Below are positions 1 to 5,980 of a DNA stretch of 7,955 nucleotides, one piece after another; positions within the stretch are counted from its first letter, which is position 1; each line of letters opens with the position of its first letter. Origin of the DNA: an uncultured Pseudomonadota bacterium (GTDB lineage Bacteria; Myxococcota_A; UBA9042; CAIXZC01); contig CALGBT010000674.1 of NCBI GenBank assembly GCA_937884235.1, forward strand, positions 1-7,955, written 5' to 3'. The notes below the pieces were generated by a model that worked only from the letters and a program-made list of their open reading frames with translations, searched no databases and was not told the DNA's origin. Position numbers and translations under genes: made by a program.

Positions 1-477
1 CTGGTGGTCAGCGACGACACGCCCTACTCCACCGAGAACTGGCGAGTCAATCTGACTCGCGGTGTAGTCCCTGAATATCTGCCCCTCTCCCCTCTCGCTA
101 TTTCTTATGAACTAGGCGTTCTCGAGCCGGGAAAGGTACAGCACTATCGGCTCTACCGCGGGGCAACGCCCGACGCACCGGTGGGCAAAATGTTCAGCTA
201 CTTCCCGTGTCAGCCGTGGACGGGGGAAGGGGCCGGTTTTGCCCGGCCGGTAATGAAGCAGGAAGGCGTCATCGACGATACACTGTCTGGCTGGCAGCGG
301 ATGAATCCACAAGAGTCTCTGACTGACGTAGAAGCATTGTGGCAGGAGGTCACCCGCCAGGTCCTCGCCCAGGGCCTGTCCCTCTGCGTTGCCGCCGATC
401 TACCTGAACTCCGCACCAAGACTGAGGATGGCGCACCAGCCAAAGCATCTGGTTCGCCGCACCAACCGAAGGAGTAG
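1..477 (+). CDS. Unrecognised protein, 3' part of a gene cut by the window edge
   Basis: The reading frame is open from the first base to a TAG at 475-477 and no stop precedes the first GTG at position 4, so this is most likely the C-terminal part of a longer protein; at least 158 residues are visible. I do not recognise the family. The visible part is soluble, with no membrane segment, and aromatic-rich in the middle: a GKMFSYFPCQPW stretch followed by GFARPV suggests a compact conserved core. A helix (DVEALWQEVTRQVLAQGL) and a polar tail rich in Lys, Ala, Ser and Pro end the protein. The next gene starts 9 bp downstream on the same strand, and its AAGGAG ribosome-binding sequence (469-474) lies inside the last codons here, so the two are probably co-transcribed. 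Being real is supported by length and that arrangement; the function is unknown. Confidence 0.7.
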   Translation: MVVSDDTPYSTENWRVNLTRGVVPEYLPLSPLAISYELGVLEPGKVQHYRLYRGATPDAPVGKMFSYFPCQPWTGEGAGFARPVMKQEGVIDDTLSGWQRMNPQESLTDVEALWQEVTRQVLAQGLSLCVAADLPELRTKTEDGAPAKASGSPHQPKE

Positions 478-486
478 TGCTCAGCC

Positions 487-1245
487 ATGGCAGAATTGCA
501 CCCCGACGTAGTCAGCCGCATCCGCTTCGCAGAAGAACTGCCACCGGTAAACGAAAGTGCGCCTGGCGAGGACTTCCTCGGTTTCTATGGCGAACATAGA
601 ACAGCCTTGGCAGAGTTGCTACGGAGCTTGAAGGCCGAATCTGCCCGCGTTGCGCCATTCGAATTGCGATCCGGCCTGCTGCCACCGCGCCTGGCCATCG
701 TCGATGCCAGCATCCAGGAGATGTGTGGTATCCCCTACCGAACGCCGCAGGGCCTCATTCCCGAATGTCCGGGCCTCACCCGGGGTCTCCACGGCTGTCC
801 GCCTCATGCACCTACGGTGGAGGAAACCAGGGCCCTTTTGAGCCGGGGCCAGAGTTTGCTACTCCTGCAGTTTGGCGGCCGGGAAGGTAATGCTCCCCAG
901 GGGGAGGTCCACCACTTCATGCTCAGGGTTGCCAAAGCCCTGGCCGGCGGGGGCTACAACGTTCTCGAGACCTATGCCAGCGGCCCCTGCTGCGTCTGCC
1001 CTAAAGGCTGCGGAACCGCCGAAGAATGCCGCCTCCCTGAGCGTCGCCTCTTTGCCTTTGAGGCCTGCGGATTCTGGGTGAATTCTCTCATCGATGCCGC
1101 CTCCCCCTACCCCGTTCTCAACGCCCCCGAACGGGTGGAATGGCTCATTGACTGGCGCCTGCCTACCCAGAGCACTGATGCCATTCGGTACAACGCCGGT
1201 GTGCTATTGGCGCGGGGCCAGGGCGACTCCATCTCTACTTGCTGA
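487..1245 (+). CDS. DUF2284 family predicted metal-binding protein
   Basis: A 252-residue cytoplasmic protein matching the DUF2284 pattern as I remember it. Visible landmarks, in order: C80 in EMCGIPY, C94, a CPP motif at C104 followed by a helix, and a C-terminal cysteine cluster GPC-x2-C-x3-C-x5-CR (C168, C171, C175, C181), then an FEACGFWV segment (C194). The family is named for predicted metal binding; the cysteine spacing would suit an Fe-S cluster or zinc, but its reaction is not established. ATG 487 is chosen because AAGGAG at 469-474 lies 12 nt upstream, slightly long but usable, and the homologous region begins well downstream of it. It follows the partial gene at 1-477 by 9 bp, so the two are likely one operon. 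Its TGA (1243-1245) overlaps the stop of the convergent gene by 11 bp. Family assignment is confident; no function is claimed. Confidence 0.88.
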   Translation: MAELHPDVVSRIRFAEELPPVNESAPGEDFLGFYGEHRTALAELLRSLKAESARVAPFELRSGLLPPRLAIVDASIQEMCGIPYRTPQGLIPECPGLTRGLHGCPPHAPTVEETRALLSRGQSLLLLQFGGREGNAPQGEVHHFMLRVAKALAGGGYNVLETYASGPCCVCPKGCGTAEECRLPERRLFAFEACGFWVNSLIDAASPYPVLNAPERVEWLIDWRLPTQSTDAIRYNAGVLLARGQGDSISTC

Positions 1246-2380
1246 TGACGACGTCGTGGGGGTAGAGAGCCTGTCGATTCTGGAACGACAGGATGTTGTC
1301 CTTCTTGACTACGCCCTTGTCGATGACGAGGCCGCGTCGAATCGTCTCGTTTGCTTCCCAGCCCTGAGGCCCCGCCAGTACGGAGGGCAGGTGGACGATG
1401 AGGGCCGCGGAAATCGACCTGGTGGCGCTTTCCCACAGGTAGCTGGGGGTGTGGTCAACGGCATAGTAGTCCACTGAACCAACTCGGAGCATGGGCTCTT
1501 CGAAACTGGTCGGTCTGGCAAAAGAGAAGCCCATGCCTTCGTCACAACTCACGTCGATGATGAGGCAATCCCTTTGCAGCCGAGAGACCTCATCAGCAGT
1601 TACGAACATGAGCGGCTCGTCCGGATCCTGGAAGATCCCGTTGACAATGATGTCAGCCTCACTCAACAGGTCTAGAAACGGCCGCTCAGTGCCGTCATGT
1701 TCAACCACCAGCAGTCTGGGCTCACTCCCCTTGCCGGGTCGGATCCGGACATAGTGACAATCCAGCACTTCCTCCCGCACTTCGTGGTCCGGACGCTGGA
1801 TGCAGATGGTGATGTCTGTGAACCCGCGGGCTTTGAGGGCATATATTGCCCCTCTGCTAACCGCACCAAAACTGACAATGATGATCTTGCGGGCCTTGCC
1901 ATAGTGCCCGTCGATGCCACGCAATTGCAGGGCATGCAGGACGCCGCAATAGCCGGCCAGTTCGTTGTTCTTGTAAAACGTGTGCCGCCCAACATGCCCA
2001 TCTGGCGCCCACACAAACATCTCCTCAAAAGCGATGAGAGTCTGCTTGCGGTCGATGGCGACCTGGGTTATTGCGCGCTGCTGTACGCAGTGCGGCCAAC
2101 CCCAGAGAAGGCCACCAACGCGTAAGGTCTTGAGATCGTCCACACTGGGCTTGGGAAGGACCACAGCTCCGAGGTCTGCCAGGAGTTCGCGCCGTGTCGC
2201 AATGCCGCCGGTCTCGGCCGCCATCTCCGCATCTGTCATCCCGAACCGCTCACCATAGCCCTCCTCGACAATCAACTGCCGACGAATCGGTTCTGGGAGC
2301 CGCACAAAGTGGTCCGGGTGGATGGGAACTCGCCTCTCGTCCGTCTTATTCGATGTACCAATAACCCCGAGCTTAAGCAT
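1235..2380 (-). CDS. Alanine dehydrogenase / N5-(carboxyethyl)ornithine synthase-like NAD(P)-dependent oxidoreductase
   Basis: A 381-residue enzyme of the AlaDH/PNT superfamily. The N-terminal domain has ERRVPIHP (R17 matches the substrate arginine of AlaDH), VLPKPS (K77) and GWPH (H97). FYKNNELAGYCGVLHAL (about 135-151) and DIIVNGI, LIIDV, YYAVDHTPS later resemble, from memory, Lactococcus N5-(1-carboxyethyl)ornithine synthase more than classical AlaDH. That enzyme reductively condenses pyruvate with the ornithine side chain using NADPH; AlaDH interconverts alanine and pyruvate. The Rossmann glycine motif reads SFGAVSRGA (170-178), with Ser in place of the first glycine, and strand 2 ends in QRP (195-197) rather than an acidic residue, which favours NADP(H) by inference. 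It is longer than the roughly 313-residue Lactococcus enzyme, mainly at the C-terminus. The ATG is preceded by GGGAG. The substrate is uncertain; saccharopine- or opine-type chemistry is also possible. Confidence 0.85.
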   Translation of the reverse strand: MLKLGVIGTSNKTDERRVPIHPDHFVRLPEPIRRQLIVEEGYGERFGMTDAEMAAETGGIATRRELLADLGAVVLPKPSVDDLKTLRVGGLLWGWPHCVQQRAITQVAIDRKQTLIAFEEMFVWAPDGHVGRHTFYKNNELAGYCGVLHALQLRGIDGHYGKARKIIIVSFGAVSRGAIYALKARGFTDITICIQRPDHEVREEVLDCHYVRIRPGKGSEPRLLVVEHDGTERPFLDLLSEADIIVNGIFQDPDEPLMFVTADEVSRLQRDCLIIDVSCDEGMGFSFARPTSFEEPMLRVGSVDYYAVDHTPSYLWESATRSISAALIVHLPSVLAGPQGWEANETIRRGLVIDKGVVKKDNILSFQNRQALYPHDVVISK

Positions 2381-2459
2381 AGATCTCCCGTTGTCTTACG
2401 TTGCCCCGATTGAGCCGACCGGATTGATGTGTCACTGGACTTTGCAACAGCGCCTTACT

Positions 2460-2488
2460 TTATTACCTCATGCGCCCAAAAATTCCAA
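2460..2488 (-). promoter_or_regulatory. Possible sigma-70-type promoter for the carboxyethylornithine synthase-like gene
   Basis: On the minus strand, TTGGAA (2488-2483) and TAATAA (2465-2460) are separated by 17 bp inside an AT-rich patch that contrasts with the GC-rich flanks. It lies in the 175-bp gap between the upstream FGE-fold gene and the ATG at 2380, giving a leader of roughly 70 nt. The -35 match is fair and the -10 match weak. If real, the enzyme gene is transcribed separately from the secreted pair upstream. Confidence 0.3.
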
Positions 2489-2555
2489 GTTATGAATGAC
2501 TTATGATTCAGATTCACACTGATGAGATAGTCCACAAGAGACCCGGGAGGGCCCG

Positions 2556-4298
2556 TCACGGGCTGCCGCAGCAACGATAGCCCACCGTATGAATGTGGTG
2601 AGCCGGACCGTCGGTGAGGCAGATGGAGAAGACCCCGGCCTGTGAGCCGTAATCGTAGGCACCGCCACGGTGCGCCGTGGCGGGCAGGGTGGCAAAGGGT
2701 GGCTTGATGGCCGAGTGCTCGGCAACGTCCACGTTCCAGTAGCCGTCCTTGTTGTACTCCGGGTTGGCATGAATCCCATCGGCGCTGTTGGGCCCTTGCC
2801 CCCACCAGTCGGCCGTCAACTCCATGAGGTTACCAACCATGTCATAGACGCCGTGCGAGGAAACACATTCCTTGGCAGTGCCCGCCTTGATGGTCTGACC
2901 GACTGTCGCCCACTCGGACCCCAATGGCTTGCTGTTCTGCCAGATATTGCAGGGTTCGGTATCGCCCCCGGGGTCGGCGGCATAGGGATCGGGTGTACCG
3001 CTGGCAGCCCCCTGCCACTCTGCGTTGTCGCACAAGCGCTTGCCAGAGAAGACACACGCCTGCTGCGCCTGGAACCAGGTACAGGAACGGGCGGGCGCAA
3101 CCCCAACGATGGCACAGGAATAGAGCGGAGCCGAGAAACTGCCATTCTCTGGCTCCGGGTAGTCATAGCAGGAATCGAAGTTATTGCACGCGGGAGGATT
3201 GCCAAACTGCTCGAACTGGCATAAGTCCGGTATCGCCCCGTCCCCGGCACACATGGGGTGAGCACCACCATACCAGATAGCCAGATCATCGTCGTCCCAA
3301 CCAATTGGCGCAGCCTTGGCCTGCTCAACTGCCGCCTGCACGGCACCGCAATCCACCTTGCCGCCATCCAACCGGCGCCACATGCTGGCCTCAACGATGT
3401 CGACGCAGTAGTCACCGACTGCGACCATGTCTGCCGGGCATTTACCCCCGCCCCCACCCGATTCTTGGGCCTGTAGCTCAGCAATGGCAATGGCATGGGC
3501 GACGATGGTAGCCTCCTGATCCGCCAGGGTGACTACCAGGTCATCATTCATAGCCACTTGCTCAGCGAGGCTCACCTCCAGCGCGTCCAATCTGGCCACT
3601 GCCGCGGCCAGCGCGTCCGCAGTGGCAAATGCAGCTGCGGACTCCCCGGCAGTAAGTACCGGTGCGCAGGCCCAGCCAGCCCCATTGAACTGGATGGCAT
3701 CGCCCGCGGCGCAACCGTTGGGGCCAAGGTCTGCGAAGAGCAGAGTCTGGTCCTCAATCGCCACGCTCTTGACCGTCCCTTCCGCCAGCATGGTCGAAGT
3801 AATGGAGCCCTCCTCTCCCTCACTCACATAGGCATCACCGTGGTCATGGAGAGCAGCGGCGAAATCACCAGCGGTCTGCGTTCCCAGGGTAGCAGCCTCA
3901 TCGCAAAGCTCGGCATGACCTGCCGCGATTGCGTAAGGCACCGACAGGAGCTGCTGGCGCGGACTAAGTTGCTCCCCGTCCACGGCAAAGTCCAGCCATG
4001 CCCCCGATGCCGGCAGCAAAACACTCTCTAGCTCCGGGCTATCGGCACCACCCATGATAATGGTGAAGATGCCTGCCTCCACCGCCACCGAGGCAAATGT
4101 GTACGGGCCCCAGAGCGAGACACCTTCTTCAGCCTGGTCGAAAAGCTCTACCGAAACTGCGACCGTTCCATCGAAAGCACCATTTCCGTCGGCGAGGTAA
4201 CCCACGTAGGGAATGGCCGTGGGAACAGCCGCAACCGGGCTGGAGATGAGGAACGACAGGTATACAGCCGCCAGGGTCATGGGGACTCTTCTTGTCAC
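2556..4298 (-). CDS. Exported protein with tail-fibre-like N-terminus, coiled coil and C-terminal FGE/SUMF1-fold domain
   Basis: From GTG 4298 the product has 580 residues. A signal peptide (1-24, basic VTRR start, hydrophobic core, PVAA cleavage) precedes a beta-rich domain (about 27-125) with YVGYLADGNG and PRQQLLSVPYA, a pattern I recall from delta-proteobacterial surface proteins. LGPNGCAAGD and a short W-containing strand follow, then an Ala-rich coiled coil (about 218-278), a five-glycine linker (281-285) and an FGE/SUMF1/PvdO-type domain (about 287-580: YCVDIVEAS, WFQAQQACVFSGKRLCDNAEW, YDMVGNLMELTADWW, HRGGAYDYG, GYRCC). That domain has 16 cysteines, an even number suiting disulfides. 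It lacks the cysteine pair that follows GGSY in true formylglycine-generating enzymes, so sulfatase activation is unlikely. The GTG has GGAGG 6 nt upstream and overlaps the preceding stop as GTGA. An ATG at 4334 in the same frame would run back into the lipoprotein gene. Confidence 0.85.
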   Translation of the reverse strand: MTRRVPMTLAAVYLSFLISSPVAAVPTAIPYVGYLADGNGAFDGTVAVSVELFDQAEEGVSLWGPYTFASVAVEAGIFTIIMGGADSPELESVLLPASGAWLDFAVDGEQLSPRQQLLSVPYAIAAGHAELCDEAATLGTQTAGDFAAALHDHGDAYVSEGEEGSITSTMLAEGTVKSVAIEDQTLLFADLGPNGCAAGDAIQFNGAGWACAPVLTAGESAAAFATADALAAAVARLDALEVSLAEQVAMNDDLVVTLADQEATIVAHAIAIAELQAQESGGGGGKCPADMVAVGDYCVDIVEASMWRRLDGGKVDCGAVQAAVEQAKAAPIGWDDDDLAIWYGGAHPMCAGDGAIPDLCQFEQFGNPPACNNFDSCYDYPEPENGSFSAPLYSCAIVGVAPARSCTWFQAQQACVFSGKRLCDNAEWQGAASGTPDPYAADPGGDTEPCNIWQNSKPLGSEWATVGQTIKAGTAKECVSSHGVYDMVGNLMELTADWWGQGPNSADGIHANPEYNKDGYWNVDVAEHSAIKPPFATLPATAHRGGAYDYGSQAGVFSICLTDGPAHHIHTVGYRCCGSP

Positions 4299-4708
4299 GG
4301 GGTACCTCCAATAGCTACGCTCTTGAGCTGCCAATTCCCCCCCACCGAGTTCTCTACAGTCGGGCTCGCGGCAGCACTCCGGGAAGAGAGCTTCCAGCCG
4401 CCGCCGGCCGAACCTCCCACTATGTAGGCAGGCAAAAGCACCAGCAATTGCGGCTCCACCGCATACCCTTCGCCAACATCAACGGGAAATGCGTCCCCGG
4501 CAAGGTCCTGCGCAGGCAGATCATTGAGCGTATCGCTCCACGAGTCATCCTGGTGGTCGGCACCGATATCCACAGCGGCCCGTGCATCCTCTGGCCGCGT
4601 CTCAGCAGTCGTTGCCCCCTCACCGGACGAAACTCCACAGGCGACTACAAGACTGGCGCACAAGAGAAGTGCTGTAGCATTGGTCGTCACAGAGAACTGG
4701 TTGCTCAT
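4295..4708 (-). CDS. Small Asp-rich lipoprotein, first gene of the secreted pair
   Basis: A 137-residue predicted lipoprotein. The start has a hydrophobic stretch (13-23) ending in the lipobox VVAC with the lipidated cysteine at C24. A low-complexity acidic linker (about 37-82, many Asp and Ala) follows, typical of surface lipoproteins in Myxococcota and relatives. The C-terminal part contains two related segments 21 residues apart, GGGWKLSS (102-109) and GGNWQLKS (123-130), which look like degenerate beta repeats. The ATG at 4708 has AAGGGA a few bases upstream. Its TGA (4297-4295) overlaps the GTG of the FGE-fold gene, so translation of the two is probably coupled and the proteins probably work together at the cell envelope. 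I do not recognise a named family and claim no biochemical role. Reality as a gene rests on the lipobox, ribosome-binding site and overlap. Confidence 0.78.
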   Translation of the reverse strand: MSNQFSVTTNATALLLCASLVVACGVSSGEGATTAETRPEDARAAVDIGADHQDDSWSDTLNDLPAQDLAGDAFPVDVGEGYAVEPQLLVLLPAYIVGGSAGGGWKLSSRSAAASPTVENSVGGNWQLKSVAIGGTP

Positions 4709-4759
4709 CTCGTCCCTTCTAGCTGCTTCACCGTTGGCCCTGGGTTCTTGCCCACCATA

Positions 4760-4788
4760 ACCCTAGGCATTGATCAAACTGAGGTCAA
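4760..4788 (-). promoter_or_regulatory. Probable promoter of the lipoprotein/FGE-fold operon
   Basis: On the minus strand, TTGACC (4788-4783, five of six consensus -35 bases) and TAGGGT (4765-4760, weaker -10) are separated by exactly 17 bp. Predicted transcription would start about 45 nt before the ATG at 4708. The 8-bp palindrome TTGATCAA (4770-4777) sits in the spacer and could be an operator, which is speculative. Confidence 0.42.
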
Positions 4789-4806
4789 GGGTGCAGGTTG
4801 CCCATA

Positions 4807-4821
4807 CAAGGAGGAGCCTTG
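4807..4821 (+). promoter_or_regulatory. Inverted repeat carrying a perfect Shine-Dalgarno sequence upstream of the aldolase gene
   Basis: CAAGG-AGGAG-CCTTG is a perfect 5-bp stem with a 5-nt loop, and AAGGAGG (4808-4814) inside it is a full Shine-Dalgarno match although the aldolase ATG is over 70 nt away. A short frame, TTG 4827 to TAA 4878-4880 (17 codons, with an internal ATG at 4836), follows it and ends 6 nt before the aldolase start. This could be a leader peptide or chance. Confidence 0.25.
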
Positions 4822-4886
4822 CGCCCTTGCTCCATATGAGGCACTATCGCTCCTTGAACGTAGTGAAGATTACGGGGTAAATAGCG

Positions 4887-5849
4887 ATGATAAAGTACAA
4901 GGACATTGGGCTCGTGAATACAAGAGGGATGTTTGCAAAGGCGGTTGCCGGGGGATACGCGGTGCCAGCTTACAATTTCAACAACATGGAGCAGTTGCAG
5001 GCGATTATCCAGGCGTGTGTCGAGACGCGGTCGCCGGTCATCCTGCAGGTTTCCTCCGGGGCCCGCAAGTATGCTAATCAGACCCTGCTCCGTTACATGG
5101 CCGAGGGGGCCGTGCAGTATTCCCGGGAGCTGGGCGGGGAGATTCCCATCTGCCTGCACCTAGACCATGGCGATACCTTTGAACTCTGCTGCGACTGCAT
5201 TGAGACCGGCTTCTCCTCGGTCATGATTGACGGGTCCCACCTACCCTACGAGGAGAATGTGGCGCTCACCGCCAGGGTGGTGGAGTATGCGCACCGCTAC
5301 GACGTAACGGTGGAGGGCGAACTGGGCGTGCTGGCGGGCATCGAAGACGACGTCTCAGCCGAAAAGCACGTTTACACGCAACCCGCAGAGGTGCAGGACT
5401 TCGTCGGCCGTACCGGCGTCGACAGCCTGGCCATCTCCATCGGCACCAGCCACGGCGCCTTCAAGTTCAAGCCGGGCACTAACCCGAAGATCCGCTTGGA
5501 CATCTTGCGGGAAATCGAGACTCGAATCCCCGGCTTCCCTATCGTCCTGCATGGTTCCTCTTCGGTACCGCAGGAAATCGTGGCCGAGATCAACAAATAC
5601 GGCGGCCAACTCAAAGATGCCATCGGCATCGGCGAGGATCAGCTGCGCGAAGCGGCCCGGTCCGCAGTCTGCAAAATCAACATCGATTCGGATGGGCGGC
5701 TGGCCATGACCGGCGCCATCCGCAAAGTCTTCATCGAGAAGCCGGCGGAGTTCGACCCGCGCAAGTACCTCGGCCCAGCCCGCGATGCGCTCAAGGAGTT
5801 GTACAAGCATAAGTGCATCCACGTGCTCGGGAGTGCGGAGCAGGCATAA
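4887..5849 (+). CDS. fba: Class II fructose-bisphosphate aldolase
   Basis: A 320-residue zinc-dependent aldolase (EC 4.1.2.13) that cleaves fructose 1,6-bisphosphate to dihydroxyacetone phosphate and glyceraldehyde 3-phosphate in glycolysis and runs in reverse in gluconeogenesis. The whole TIM-barrel signature is intact: YAVPAYNFNN near the start, LHLDHGD with catalytic D93 and zinc ligand H94, VEGELG (143-147), IGTSHGAFKF with zinc ligand H189, VLHGSSSVP with zinc ligand H222, and KINIDSDGR (263-271) for phosphate and substrate contact. DPRKYLGPARD and HVLGSA close it, as in the group of class II aldolases from diverse bacteria and amitochondriate protists. ATG 4887 is the first start after an in-frame TAA at 4878-4880 and matches the usual N-terminus; the ribosome-binding sequence (GGGG at 4874-4877) is weak. 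It is divergent from the lipoprotein operon and convergent with the CotH-like gene, with no pathway partner adjacent. Confidence 0.97.
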   Translation: MIKYKDIGLVNTRGMFAKAVAGGYAVPAYNFNNMEQLQAIIQACVETRSPVILQVSSGARKYANQTLLRYMAEGAVQYSRELGGEIPICLHLDHGDTFELCCDCIETGFSSVMIDGSHLPYEENVALTARVVEYAHRYDVTVEGELGVLAGIEDDVSAEKHVYTQPAEVQDFVGRTGVDSLAISIGTSHGAFKFKPGTNPKIRLDILREIETRIPGFPIVLHGSSSVPQEIVAEINKYGGQLKDAIGIGEDQLREAARSAVCKINIDSDGRLAMTGAIRKVFIEKPAEFDPRKYLGPARDALKELYKHKCIHVLGSAEQA

Positions 5850-5980
5850 GGCGCGCGCGGCCATGACTTCGGAACCAGGGAATTGCGTCAAGGAGCTATA
5901 GCTTTAGTATTCAGGTCGGAAGCTGCGCAAATCATGGAGCTTCACTCCTGCCGCAAGAGCAGCGTAACGGAAAGGTGCCC
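5850..5980. other. Convergent intergenic gap without a clear terminator
   Basis: This 131-bp gap separates the stops of the aldolase and the CotH-like gene. It holds an alternating GCGCGCGC tract (5851-5858), a 10-bp palindrome AGCTATAGCT (5894-5903) and a weak GGAG/CTCC hairpin (5936-5948). None has the strong GC stem plus T-tract of an intrinsic terminator on either strand, and I see no small gene. Confidence 0.5.

Noticed and set aside
1248..1257. 10-bp palindrome ACGACGTCGT near the convergent stops
   Set aside because: It falls in conserved-looking coding sequence (His-Asp-Val-Val) of the dehydrogenase-like gene and has no T-tract; likely chance.
2474..2510. Intrinsic terminator after the FGE-fold gene (AAGT/ACTT stem followed by TTTTT on the minus strand)
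   Set aside because: The stem is only 4 AT-rich base pairs with an 8-nt loop, too weak, and the site overlaps a better promoter candidate.
4299..4334. Upstream ATG 4334 as start of the FGE-fold gene
   Set aside because: It would add 12 residues before the signal peptide and overlap the lipoprotein gene; GTG 4298 has a well-spaced GGAGG.
4292..5077. Plus-strand open frame of 261 codons spanning the lipoprotein gene, the intergenic region and the aldolase start
   Set aside because: It crosses two supported genes in other frames, has no ribosome-binding sequence of note and its translation is low-complexity Arg/Cys/Gly-rich.
5851..5858. GCGCGCGC tract as a Z-DNA or regulatory element
   Set aside because: Eight alternating bases are common in GC-rich DNA and nothing around it supports a role.
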